Of a stretch of DNA of 64,000 nucleotides, positions 34,252 through 42,473 are shown in pieces; position 1 is the stretch's first letter; every line of letters starts with the position of its first letter. The translations under genes were made by a program, and so were the position numbers. This DNA comes from Dehalococcoidia bacterium (GTDB lineage: Bacteria; Chloroflexota; Dehalococcoidia; DSTF01; JACRBR01), in the NCBI GenBank assembly GCA_021462855.1, contig JAJTXQ010000014.1, forward strand, positions 292,042-356,041, written 5' to 3'. Below the pieces are notes generated by a model. It saw only the letters and a list, made by a program, of their open reading frames with translations. It was not told where the DNA came from and did not search any database.

Positions 34252-34998
34252 CTAGGCAACGATGCGGGCGAGGGACGTGCCCACCGCGACCATCGCCGTC
34301 ACCACGAGGAGGCCCAGCACGAGGATGCGAAAAGTGCCGGCGCTCAACCGCCCCAGCAACCGGTGCCCGATCTCGTTGCCGGCGAACACCGCCGGCACGC
34401 CGGCGGCGGCGAATGCCAGCGCGCTCGCGCTCACCACGCCGGCGATCACGAAGAGCGCGAACGAAGTGACGCCGCTGACCACGAAGAACGACGACAGCGC
34501 GCCGCGAAACGCCGGCGGCTCCAGCGCGCGGTGCTGCAGGTAGAGCACGACCGGCGGGCCGTTCATCCCGGTGCTCGTGTTCAGCACGCCCGACGTGACG
34601 CCGGCGATCGCCTCCCCCGCGACGCCCCGCCCGCCGAACTCCACCCCCAGCATCAGCGCCGACGCCATGACAATCGAAGCGACGCCGACCGCGAGACGCA
34701 GCGCGTCGGCCGGGGCGAACAGCAGCACCGCCAGCCCGAGCGGCATGCCGGCGAAGCTGGCGGCGAGCATTGTCGCCACCATGCGGCGCGGCACGTCGTG
34801 CCACACCCTTCGGGCGACCATCGCCGAGTTCAGCATGCCGAGCATGCCGACGAACACCACGACGTCCCGCACCTCGAGCGTCGTGATGAGAAACGGGACG
34901 GCCACCAGCGCGAAGCCGAAGCCCGCGACGGACTGCGCCGTGCTCGCCAGCAGCAGCACCGCGACGACGAACGCCAGCTCGCCCACCCCCGCATCCAT
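34252..34998 (-). CDS. TauE/SafE-family membrane permease
   Basis: The 248-residue protein has seven to eight hydrophobic segments and the family's duplicated layout: QSVAGFGFALVAVPFL near the N-terminus and the second-half GVTSGVLNTSTGMNGPPVVLYL motif. TauE/SafE proteins export sulfite, sulfoacetate or related organic anions, or take up small acids. No sulfur-metabolism genes are nearby to refine the substrate. A good ribosome site is not visible before ATG 34998; TATCAC near 35040 on the minus strand could be a -10 element. Confidence 0.88.
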   Translation of the reverse strand: MDAGVGELAFVVAVLLLASTAQSVAGFGFALVAVPFLITTLEVRDVVVFVGMLGMLNSAMVARRVWHDVPRRMVATMLAASFAGMPLGLAVLLFAPADALRLAVGVASIVMASALMLGVEFGGRGVAGEAIAGVTSGVLNTSTGMNGPPVVLYLQHRALEPPAFRGALSSFFVVSGVTSFALFVIAGVVSASALAFAAAGVPAVFAGNEIGHRLLGRLSAGTFRILVLGLLVVTAMVAVGTSLARIVA

Positions 34999-35147
34999 CG
35001 GCGCATGGTCGCCGAAACAACGCCTAGAGTGAAGTGATAGCCGGCGGGTAGCCGCCGGACACGCCTTGTTCGCATGGCCACGGTTAACCTTTGCGCCGTC
35101 GGAGCGTTAATCAAGTACACGGGTCCCCACCGTGTGCGGAGGGCGCA

Positions 35148-36224
35148 TTGTTCCGGACAGTTGCCATCGTTGCGGCCGCGGCGGTGATCACCGCGTGCGC
35201 CAGCGCGTCGGGCGATGCGCCGCCCGACGCCGTCGCGCGGCCGCCGGTCGCCGTGGCCTCGCGGCTGGTCTGCCGGCTGATCGCGGACAACGCGTCGGCG
35301 GGCGCGGCGGCGATCACCGGCGCCGACGGCGCGCAGAGCATCGCCGCGGCGGGGCGCACGTACTGGTTCTTCGGCGACACCGTGCGGCGCGGCCCGGCCG
35401 GCCGCGCCGACGTCATCCCCGCGGCTATCGCCGTCTCCGACGACCACGACGCCTCGGACTGCATCGAGCTGACGTTCAAAGCCAGCGGCGGGCGGGCCGA
35501 GCCGCTGTTCCCGCGCGCCGACGAGACCACCGCCTGGCCCGACGGTCTCATCGCGCTCGATGACGGCAGCATCGCGTTCTTCATGGTGAAGGCGTACCGG
35601 CAGTCGCCGTTCGCCTGGCACGTCGGCGCGGTCGGGCTCGGCCGCATGCGCGCCGGCGGTGTTGTCGGCGAGCGGGTCGTGGAGACGCTGTGGGATGAGC
35701 GCAGCGGCTTCGGCTCGCGCGTGACGGGCGCCCGCTCCCCCGTGCGCGCCGGGGGCGACGTGTACGTCTACCTCAACACGGAGAGCAGCGGCAGCTACGT
35801 CGCGCGCGCGCCCGCCACCCGGCTGGACGACGCGGCGGCGTACCGCTACTGGGACGGCGCGTCCTGGACGGCCGATGCATCGCGGGCGGCGCCGATGTGG
35901 CCGTGGGAGCGCGGCATGCTGCCCGCGGACAACGGCGTGCAGGTGACGCGCGACCCGCGCGGGGACGGCTGGCTCGCGCTGTACAACGACGGCCTGGCGC
36001 GGCTCGCCGTCCGGAGCGCGCCCGACCCGTGGGGCCCGTGGTCGGCGCCCGTAACGTGGCTCGACTGCCGCGAGCTCGTCGAGGACAGCTACCCGTACTG
36101 CTACAGCGCAGAGCTCCACCCGGCGCTCTCGCGCGACGGTGGCGCGACCGTGTACGTCACGTTCTCGAGCCAGCAGCCGTACGACGTCTCGCTCGTCGAG
36201 CTGCGGCTGGGGGACGCGCCTTGA
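35148..36224 (+). CDS. secreted lipoprotein with DUF4185-like beta-propeller
   Basis: The 358-residue protein starts at TTG with GCGGAGGG 5 nt upstream and has a lipoprotein signal peptide (MFRTVAIVAAAAVITAC, Cys17). The mature part has GADGAQSIAAAGRTYWFFGDTV near the start, PWERGMLPADNGVQVTRD, and EDSYPYCYSAELHPALSRDGG near the end, which resemble DUF4185 and five-bladed propeller proteins related to glycosidases. No catalytic residues can be assigned. It lies 91 nt upstream of the repeat-containing secreted protein and may share its expression. Confidence 0.72.
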   Translation: MFRTVAIVAAAAVITACASASGDAPPDAVARPPVAVASRLVCRLIADNASAGAAAITGADGAQSIAAAGRTYWFFGDTVRRGPAGRADVIPAAIAVSDDHDASDCIELTFKASGGRAEPLFPRADETTAWPDGLIALDDGSIAFFMVKAYRQSPFAWHVGAVGLGRMRAGGVVGERVVETLWDERSGFGSRVTGARSPVRAGGDVYVYLNTESSGSYVARAPATRLDDAAAYRYWDGASWTADASRAAPMWPWERGMLPADNGVQVTRDPRGDGWLALYNDGLARLAVRSAPDPWGPWSAPVTWLDCRELVEDSYPYCYSAELHPALSRDGGATVYVTFSSQQPYDVSLVELRLGDAP

Positions 36225-36315
36225 GCAGACAGGAGGAAAGTTCGGTTGGGCGGTAAACCTTTCACTCGCTGCGGCGTTCTCATGATCGCTACGGCACACG
36301 CACCGGAGGTGTGAG

Positions 36316-38589
36316 ATGCGGATCGGCTTCAGGATGGCTGCATGGATCATCGCGCTCGCGGCGCTGGCGGTCGCCGCCGGCGCGCTGGCGCACCGCGACG
36401 CGCCGGGCGAGCGCGCGCACGCCGCGCCGCTCGCCGCCGCGCCGCCGAACGACGACTGGCAATTCAAGTCGCCGCTCGTCCCGCCGATGTCGCCGCCCGG
36501 CATCAGCGCCCTGCCGTTCGACCTGACGCAGCCGGCCGGCGACGCCACGCTCGAACCGGGCGAAGACGCGTCCTGCGCGCCCATCACCGGCAGCGTGTGG
36601 TACGAGTTGTACGCCGACACCAGCGGCACGATCACCGTCGACACGGCGGGCAGCAACTACGACACGGTGCTGGCCGTGTACCAGGCGGCCGTCGAGTTCG
36701 TCCCGTCGCCACCGGGAGGCGGGCTCGCCGAGATCGTCTGCAACGACGACTCCGGCGGCGCGCAGTCCCGCGTCGCGTTCGGGGTGGTCCCGGGCACGTC
36801 GTATTACATCCAGGTCGCGTCGAAGGGCTCGTCGGGCGGCACGCTGCGCATCCACGCCGAGTGCGACCCGGCGTGCCCGCCACCGAACGATGACCAGGCC
36901 ACCGCGACGTACGGCTGGGTCGACATCTACCAGCCGCACTGGTCGACGACCGTCGACACGCGCGCCGCGACGCTCGAACCGGGGGAGACGCGCCCCTGCG
37001 CCGACATCGGCAACACGGTGTGGTTCACGTTCTTCCCGAATGCGGACATGGAGTTCGACATCACCACTGCGGGCAGCAGCTTCGATACGGCGGTCGCGGT
37101 CTACGGCTTCATGGACCCGTTCACCCTGCCGTCTCCGCCCGGCGGCATCGAGAACATCGCCTGCGAGGATGACGGCGCCGGCGCGGCCGCGCTGACCGTC
37201 GCGCTCAAGGCGGACACGCAGTACTGGTTCCAGGCCGGCGGCGCGCGCGGCGCCTCGGGCTCGCTGGTGTTCGACCTGTCCTGCCACGGGACGTGCCCGC
37301 CGTACAACGACCGCATCGGCTACGCCGGGTTTTCGACACCCCCGTTCATCGACGGCTTCGACACCAGCGGCGCGACACTCGAACCCGACGAGCCCACGTC
37401 GTGCGGCGACATGGGCAAGACTGTCTGGTGGGGCGTCATGGCCGAGGGCCCGACGAAGGTCACGGTCGACACGACCGGCAGCGACTTCCCCGTTGCGGTG
37501 GCGGTCTATGACAACCCGACGTTCGACTTCACGTTTGACGGACTGCACGAGCTCGACTGCGCGACCGACGCCGGCGGCGACGCCCGCGCGCAGTTCGACG
37601 CGAAGGTCGATCAGTACTACTTCATCCAGGTCGGCGGCATGGACGGCGCAAGCGGCAACCTGAGCGTCAGCATCGACTGCACGCCGGGTCCCTGTCCGCC
37701 GTACGGCGACAGCATCAGCCGCGCGTACTGGACCGAAGTGCCGTGGGGATACCCCATGTACGACTTCAAGGACACCGGCGGCGCAACGCTCGACGACGGC
37801 GAGCCGACGTCCTGCGGCAACATGGCGCATACGGTGTGGTACCGCGTGTGGTCGCCGGCCGACGTGCGCATGACGTACAGCACCGACGACAGCACGTTCG
37901 ACACCGCGATGGCGGTCTACCGCGTACCCGGCATGGACGGCGTGACTCCATACAACGGCATCGCGCAGGTCGCGTGCTTCGCCGGTGGGACGGGCGAGCG
38001 CGCCGGGGGCGAGTTCGATGTCCGCGGCGGCGAGACGCTGTTCGTGCAGGTCGGCGGCCGCAACGGCGCGGGGGGCGAGCTCTCCGTCTACGCCGACTGC
38101 GTCGGCGGCTGCCCGCCGGCGAACGACAGCTGGCTCGCACCCGAGTGGACATACGCGCCGTACCAGGCGTACACACGCACGAACGGCGCCACGCTGGACC
38201 CCGACGAGCCGCGCCCCTGCGGCGATATCGGCAAGACCGTCTGGTACTACGTGCCGCCCGACCAGCACCAGGAGTTCTCGGTCGACACGCGGAACACGCT
38301 CTTCGACACCGTGATCGCGGTGTACGAGCAGTCCGGCATGTCACCGCCGGGCGGCGTCGTCAACATCGGCTGCACCACGACAGATTCGTTCTCGTTCAAC
38401 CCGAAGCCCGGCGTCGGCTACCTGGTGCAGATCGGCGGCGTCGGCGGCGCGAGCGGCGACCTGGTCGCTTGGTTCGACTGCGGAGCCGGCTGCGGCGGGC
38501 AGGGCGGGGGCGGTCTGATCCCTTCCCCCGGCAGCATCGCGGGGCCCGACACCGGAAGCGGCGGGTACCTGCACGGCGCGCGCCGTTGA
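36316..38589 (+). CDS. secreted protein of five tandem ~140-residue beta domains
   Basis: After a signal peptide (MRIGFRMAAWIIALAALAVAAGALA) the 757-residue protein has five copies of a domain of ~130-150 residues. Each copy begins with NDxW/NDxx, followed by ATLEPGE/DExxxC, VWY/VWFxxF, VDTxxSxFDTxxAVY, a second Cys before a (D/E)D, Y(Y/F)xQVGGxxGxSGxL, and a closing C-x3-CPP that starts the next copy. This resembles bacterial pre-peptidase (PPC-like) beta-sandwich domains. It probably functions in surface adhesion or binding outside the cell; no catalytic domain is present. GGAGGTG lies just upstream of ATG. A strong 17-bp hairpin follows. Confidence 0.82.
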   Translation: MRIGFRMAAWIIALAALAVAAGALAHRDAPGERAHAAPLAAAPPNDDWQFKSPLVPPMSPPGISALPFDLTQPAGDATLEPGEDASCAPITGSVWYELYADTSGTITVDTAGSNYDTVLAVYQAAVEFVPSPPGGGLAEIVCNDDSGGAQSRVAFGVVPGTSYYIQVASKGSSGGTLRIHAECDPACPPPNDDQATATYGWVDIYQPHWSTTVDTRAATLEPGETRPCADIGNTVWFTFFPNADMEFDITTAGSSFDTAVAVYGFMDPFTLPSPPGGIENIACEDDGAGAAALTVALKADTQYWFQAGGARGASGSLVFDLSCHGTCPPYNDRIGYAGFSTPPFIDGFDTSGATLEPDEPTSCGDMGKTVWWGVMAEGPTKVTVDTTGSDFPVAVAVYDNPTFDFTFDGLHELDCATDAGGDARAQFDAKVDQYYFIQVGGMDGASGNLSVSIDCTPGPCPPYGDSISRAYWTEVPWGYPMYDFKDTGGATLDDGEPTSCGNMAHTVWYRVWSPADVRMTYSTDDSTFDTAMAVYRVPGMDGVTPYNGIAQVACFAGGTGERAGGEFDVRGGETLFVQVGGRNGAGGELSVYADCVGGCPPANDSWLAPEWTYAPYQAYTRTNGATLDPDEPRPCGDIGKTVWYYVPPDQHQEFSVDTRNTLFDTVIAVYEQSGMSPPGGVVNIGCTTTDSFSFNPKPGVGYLVQIGGVGGASGDLVAWFDCGAGCGGQGGGGLIPSPGSIAGPDTGSGGYLHGARR

Positions 38590-38612
38590 CGACAAGGCGT
38601 TGTGCCCGGCCA

Positions 38613-38656
38613 GGGGCCGTACGCTGCGGGCAACGTGCTCCGCAGCGTGCGGCCCC
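38613..38656 (+). terminator. 17-bp hairpin after the repeat-domain protein
   Basis: Arms 38613-38629 and 38640-38656 pair over 17 bp with one G-T, around a 10-nt loop, beginning 24 nt past the stop. No T-tract follows on the plus strand, so it could terminate with help or stabilise the 3' end. Confidence 0.6.
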
Positions 38657-38736
38657 GCCGTCCTTCGCGCCCCGTCCGCTTCGCGATCGGCTACGATAGC
38701 CGCGGCGCGGACACCTGACGCAGGAGGGAGCGGCGC

Positions 38737-39417
38737 ATGTGGTGGGCGATACCCGTGGCAGCGGCGATCGGCTACGCCATCGGCTCGGTGCAGTTCGGGC
38801 TGATCGTCGGGCGGCTGACGCGCGGCATCGACGTGCGCGAGTATGGCAGCGGCGTCACCGGCGCCACGAACGTCATCCGCACGTCCGGCATGAAGGCGGG
38901 CGTCGCGGTGATCGTGCTCGATATCGCCAAGGGCATCGTTCCGGTGTACCTCGGCCACGGCCTCGCGAAGCTCGCTGGCATCGGCGTGCACGACGACCGC
39001 GCGTGGCTCGCCGCGGCGGCGGCGTTCGCGGCGGTTGCCGGGCACATCTGGCCCGTGTTCGCCGGGTTCCGCGGCGGGCGCGCCGTCGCCACCGGCTTCG
39101 GCGCCGCGCTGGCGATGAACCCGCTCGCGTCGGTGGCGCTGATCCCCGTGGCCGCGCTGGTCGTCGGCGCCTTCCGCATCATGTCGCTCATGTCGATCAC
39201 GATGGCGCCGCTGCTCGCCGTGCTGTTCGTCGTGCTCGCCGCGCTCGGCGTTTCGCCGCCGGCGTACGCGGCGTACGCATGCGCCGCCGCCGTGCTCATC
39301 GTCTACAAGCACCGGCCGAACATCGAGCGGCTGCTCGCCGGGACGGAGCCGCGTATCGGCAAGGGCGGCGAGAAGCGCGCGCAGACCGGCGCGGAGGGCG
39401 AGCCATCGCGCTCGTAG
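38737..39417 (+). CDS. plsY: glycerol-3-phosphate acyltransferase PlsY
   Basis: The 226-residue membrane enzyme acylates glycerol-3-phosphate from acyl-phosphate, the first step of phospholipid synthesis. It shows the three PlsY motifs: AIGSVQFGLIVGRLTRGIDVREYGSGVTGATNV (motif 1), GHIWPVFAGFRGGRAVATGFGA (motif 2), and VYKHRPNIERLLAGTEPRI (motif 3). About six hydrophobic segments. ATG follows GGAGGG. The C-terminus extends ~25 residues past the last motif. Its stop overlaps the start of gpsA by 13 nt, giving a plsY-gpsA operon, a classic pairing. Confidence 0.95.
   Translation: MWWAIPVAAAIGYAIGSVQFGLIVGRLTRGIDVREYGSGVTGATNVIRTSGMKAGVAVIVLDIAKGIVPVYLGHGLAKLAGIGVHDDRAWLAAAAAFAAVAGHIWPVFAGFRGGRAVATGFGAALAMNPLASVALIPVAALVVGAFRIMSLMSITMAPLLAVLFVVLAALGVSPPAYAAYACAAAVLIVYKHRPNIERLLAGTEPRIGKGGEKRAQTGAEGEPSRS
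39393..39407 (+). promoter_or_regulatory. Shine-Dalgarno and ATC start of gpsA
   Basis: GGAGGG at 39393-39398 is followed by 6 nt and then ATC at 39405-39407, ideal spacing. No ATG, GTG or TTG occurs in frame for at least 25 codons before the conserved N-terminus, and none is found before the SWGAT nucleotide loop. ATC is a known but rare initiator in bacteria. Confidence 0.6.
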
Positions 39418-40406
39418 CCGTCGCCGGCGCGACATCGTGGGGCGCGACCCTGGCCGCGCTGCTCGCCCGCAACGCGCACGATGTGGCGCTCATCTGCCGG
39501 ACCGACGACGAGGCGCGCGAGATCAACGCTACCCGCCACGTCGCCCGCGCGCCGTCGTTCGAGCTGCCCGACGCCGTCCGCGCCACCGCCCGCGCGCCCG
39601 CCGCGCTCGCCGCGGCGGCCGCGCTCGTGCTCGCCGTGCCGTCGCGCTCGGTGCGCGAGAACGCACGCGCGCTCCGCGACGCGCTGCCGTCCGGCGTGAC
39701 GCTGGTGCACGCGGTGAAGGGGCTCGAGCACGGGAGCGCGAAGCGGGTCTCCGAGATGCTGCGCGAGGAACTGACGGCGCGCTCCGCGGGCGACCTCTGC
39801 GTGCTCTCCGGCCCGAACCTGGCGCCGGAGATCCAGCAGGGGCTGCCCGCCGCCACCGTGATCGCCGGCGCGGGCGCCGCGACCGTCTCGCGCGCGCAGG
39901 CCCTGTTCCACCAGCCGGCGTTCCGCGTCTACGCGTCCGGCGACCTGCCGGGCGTCGAGCTGGCCGGCTCGCTGAAGAACGTCGTCGCGATCGCCGCCGG
40001 CATCGCCGATGGGCTTGGCTTCGGCGACAACGCCAAGGCGGGCATCATCACGCGCGGGCTCGCCGAGATCACGCGGCTCGGCATCGCCGCCGGCGCCGCC
40101 GCGCCGACCTTTTCGGGGCTTGCCGGCACCGGCGACGTCATCGCCACGTGCTACAGCGCGCACAGCCGCAACCGGCGCACCGGCGAGGCGATCGCGCGTG
40201 GCGCGGGCGTGGCCGAAGCCGTCGCGTCCGCCGGCGGCGAAGTGGAAGGCATCGAGGCCACCGCGGGCGCGTGCACGCTCGCCGGGCGGCACGGCGTCGA
40301 CATGCCGATCGCGCACGCGCTGCGCGACGTGCTGTTCGCCGGCGCGCACCCGCTCGACGCCATCCGCGGGTTGCTCGAGCGCGAACCGACGCGCGAGGCG
40401 CGCTAG
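39405..40406 (+). CDS. gpsA: NAD(P)-dependent glycerol-3-phosphate dehydrogenase GpsA (ATC start)
   Basis: The 333-residue enzyme makes sn-glycerol-3-phosphate from dihydroxyacetone phosphate. It has the N-terminal dinucleotide loop VAVAGATSWGATLA (usually GxGSWGTA), HAVKGLEHGSAKRVSE, LSGPNLAPEIQQGLPAATV, LAGSLKNVVAIAAGIADGLGFGDNAKAGIITRGLAEI (catalytic Lys) and GLAGTGDVIATCYSAHSRNRR. Counting from ATC 39405 the length and N-terminus match the family exactly, so the ATC is the likely start. It overlaps plsY. Its stop shares CTAG (40403-40406) with the convergent flippase-like gene. Confidence 0.93.
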   Translation: MALVAVAGATSWGATLAALLARNAHDVALICRTDDEAREINATRHVARAPSFELPDAVRATARAPAALAAAAALVLAVPSRSVRENARALRDALPSGVTLVHAVKGLEHGSAKRVSEMLREELTARSAGDLCVLSGPNLAPEIQQGLPAATVIAGAGAATVSRAQALFHQPAFRVYASGDLPGVELAGSLKNVVAIAAGIADGLGFGDNAKAGIITRGLAEITRLGIAAGAAAPTFSGLAGTGDVIATCYSAHSRNRRTGEAIARGAGVAEAVASAGGEVEGIEATAGACTLAGRHGVDMPIAHALRDVLFAGAHPLDAIRGLLEREPTREAR

Positions 40407-41383
40407 GTTTCGGCGCGCAGCCGCTGCGCCAGCCGCCGCCGCCCCGCGATCCGCTCGTACGCCTCGACAGCGAGCAGTCCGGCGGCGTTCGCCACCGTCA
40501 CCAGCACCGCGAGCGCGAACCCCGCCGCGGCGCCCTGCGCGGCGGCTGCGCCGGCGCGGCCGAGCAGCGCCGAGTAACTCGACTCGCGCACGCCGAGGCC
40601 ACCGAGCGTCACCGGAAGCAACAGCGCCAGCGCCACGACCCACGTCGCGAACGCCCAGTACCACCACGACACGTCGATGCCCAGCGCGCGCCCCGACAGC
40701 GCGATGGTGGAGATGTACAGCGCCTGGATCAGCAGCGAAAACACGGCGGCCTGGTACACCGCCATCAGTTCGCGGCGGTGCGCCAGCAGGTTGCGCAGGA
40801 AGTGGTCGTCGCGCACGGCCGGGAACGGCATCCGCGGCAGCAGCACCGCGAGCAGCGCCGCCGCGGCGACGCCGCCGAGCAACGCCAGCAGCCCGATGGC
40901 CGGCTGGTCGAAGTGGAACGCGGCGCCCAGCGCGCCGATGCAGGTCATCGCCCCGTAGCCGGTGGCGCGCTCGTACAGCACGCTCATCGTCACATCCGCG
41001 GCCCGCGCATTCGCTTCGCGTTGCATGCGGTAGACGCGGTACACGTCGCCGCCGACGGCTGTCGGCAGCACCGTGCTCAGCAGGTTGCCTACGCAATAAC
41101 ACCGCAGGAGCAGCGGCCACGGCGACGCGACGTCGCGCGCGCGCAGCAGCAGCATCCATTTCACCGCGACCAAGCCCTGCACGATGATCATCAGGCCGGT
41201 GGCAGCGAGCAGCATCCACGGGTCCGCATCGCCCGCCGTGTCGCGCAGTTCATCCGGTGACAGCTTGAAGATGAGCCCGGCGACGATCGCCGCCGTAACG
41301 ATGACGCGGATCAGCGCAAACGCGCGCCCCTGGAGGAATCCTCCGCCCTGCTCAGATGCGCCTTCGTTTTCGTCGATGCCCAA
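40403..41383 (-). CDS. flippase-like (lysylphosphatidylglycerol-synthase TM domain) membrane protein
   Basis: The 326-residue protein has about eight hydrophobic segments in the UPF0104/AglD-type layout, with GNLLSTVLPTAVGGDVYRVYRM, SVLYERATGYGAM, and LLPVTLGGLGVRESSYSALLG. Relatives include MprF-like flippase domains and partners of lipid-linked sugar transferases; the substrate is unknown. It begins 32 nt inside the end of rodA on the same strand and is last of the mreC-mreD-mrdA-rodA run, which suggests a role at the envelope during growth. Convergent with gpsA. Confidence 0.85.
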   Translation of the reverse strand: MGIDENEGASEQGGGFLQGRAFALIRVIVTAAIVAGLIFKLSPDELRDTAGDADPWMLLAATGLMIIVQGLVAVKWMLLLRARDVASPWPLLLRCYCVGNLLSTVLPTAVGGDVYRVYRMQREANARAADVTMSVLYERATGYGAMTCIGALGAAFHFDQPAIGLLALLGGVAAAALLAVLLPRMPFPAVRDDHFLRNLLAHRRELMAVYQAAVFSLLIQALYISTIALSGRALGIDVSWWYWAFATWVVALALLLPVTLGGLGVRESSYSALLGRAGAAAAQGAAAGFALAVLVTVANAAGLLAVEAYERIAGRRRLAQRLRAET

Positions 41384-42473
41384 GTATGCTCTGCACTATT
41401 CCCAGTGCGCCCAGGATCGTCACGAGCGAGCTGCCGCCCTGGCTCACCAGCGGCAGCGGGACACCCGTCACGGGCACCAGCCGGATGTTCACGCCGATGT
41501 TAACAAACACCTGGAACAGGATGAACGTCATGATCCCGACCGGCAGCAGGCGCCCGAACGGGTCGTCGGCCAGGGAGGACACGCGCAGGCAACGCAGCAG
41601 CAGCACGACGTACAGCCCGAACAGCACCATCGCGCCGGCGAAGCCGAGCTCCTCCGCCCCGACGCTGAAGATGTAGTCCGTCGTCTGCGTGCGCAGGTAG
41701 TCGAGCTGCGTCTGCGTGCCGTGGGTGAACCCTTTGCCGAACATCCGCCCCGAGCCGATGCTGATCTCCGCCTGCAGCACGTTGAAGCCGGCGCCCGTCG
41801 GATCCTTGTGCGGATCGCGCCAGATGTCGAGGCGCTCCCGCTGATATCCGTGCGCGAGCTGCCACAACGCCAGCGGCGTCACCGCCAACACGGCGCCCGC
41901 GACCGCCGCGAGGTGCAGTGTCCGCGCGCCGGCGAGCACGACCATGCCTATCCACAGCATCGGATACACCGCCGCGGATCCGAGGTCCGGCTCCACGACG
42001 ACGAGGACCGCGGGCAGCAGCGCGATCCCGAGCGAGGTCAGAAACACGCGTGCGGTGCGCACGCGCTCACCGGCATCGGACAGGTACTTGGCGAGCATGA
42101 TCACCGTCGTCACCTTCGCGATCTCCGAGGGCTGCACCTGCGTACCGGCGATCGGGATCCAGCGCCGCGAGCCATACTCGCTCGCGCCGATGGCGAGGAC
42201 GAGCAGCAGCAGCGCGACCGAGACGATGTACAGCGTCACGCTCAGCGGCCCGAGCAGCCGGTAGTCGACGCGCGCCATCAGCAGCATGCCGGCGAGGCCC
42301 ACCGCCGCGAACAGCACCTGCCGCGTCACCGGATGCGAGAGCGCCTGCCCCGGCGAGCCATACGTGTTGAGGCTCCCGCTGTAGATCAACAACGCGCCGT
42401 ATGCCACGAGCGCCGCGGCGGCCACGGCCAGCGGCAGGGCGAACTCGCGCGTCGGCGTGTTACGCAGGTTCAC
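41352..42473 (-). CDS. rodA: peptidoglycan glycosyltransferase RodA
   Basis: The 373-residue SEDS protein polymerises glycan strands from lipid II during elongation. About ten hydrophobic segments; signatures include SRRWIPIAGTQVQPSEIAKV, VVEPDLGSA with the catalytic Asp in the extracellular loop region, GFTHGTQTQLDYLRTQTTDYIFSVGAEELGF, and VTGVPLPLVSQGGSSLV. GTG start overlaps the PBP2 stop as GTGA. Partnership with the adjacent PBP2 gene and mreCD identifies it as RodA rather than FtsW; FtsW is separately encoded at 54 kb. Confidence 0.94.
   Translation of the reverse strand: MNLRNTPTREFALPLAVAAAALVAYGALLIYSGSLNTYGSPGQALSHPVTRQVLFAAVGLAGMLLMARVDYRLLGPLSVTLYIVSVALLLLVLAIGASEYGSRRWIPIAGTQVQPSEIAKVTTVIMLAKYLSDAGERVRTARVFLTSLGIALLPAVLVVVEPDLGSAAVYPMLWIGMVVLAGARTLHLAAVAGAVLAVTPLALWQLAHGYQRERLDIWRDPHKDPTGAGFNVLQAEISIGSGRMFGKGFTHGTQTQLDYLRTQTTDYIFSVGAEELGFAGAMVLFGLYVVLLLRCLRVSSLADDPFGRLLPVGIMTFILFQVFVNIGVNIRLVPVTGVPLPLVSQGGSSLVTILGALGIVQSILGHRRKRRRI

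Noticed and set aside
36289..38268. 659-codon antisense frame opposite the repeat-domain protein
   Set aside because: Shadow of the plus-strand gene, which has a signal peptide, ribosome site and five clear repeats.
39405..40406. gpsA as a 5'-truncated or frameshifted pseudogene
   Set aside because: All motifs and the full length are present when counted from ATC 39405, and a well-placed Shine-Dalgarno precedes it. A rare start explains the data better than truncation.
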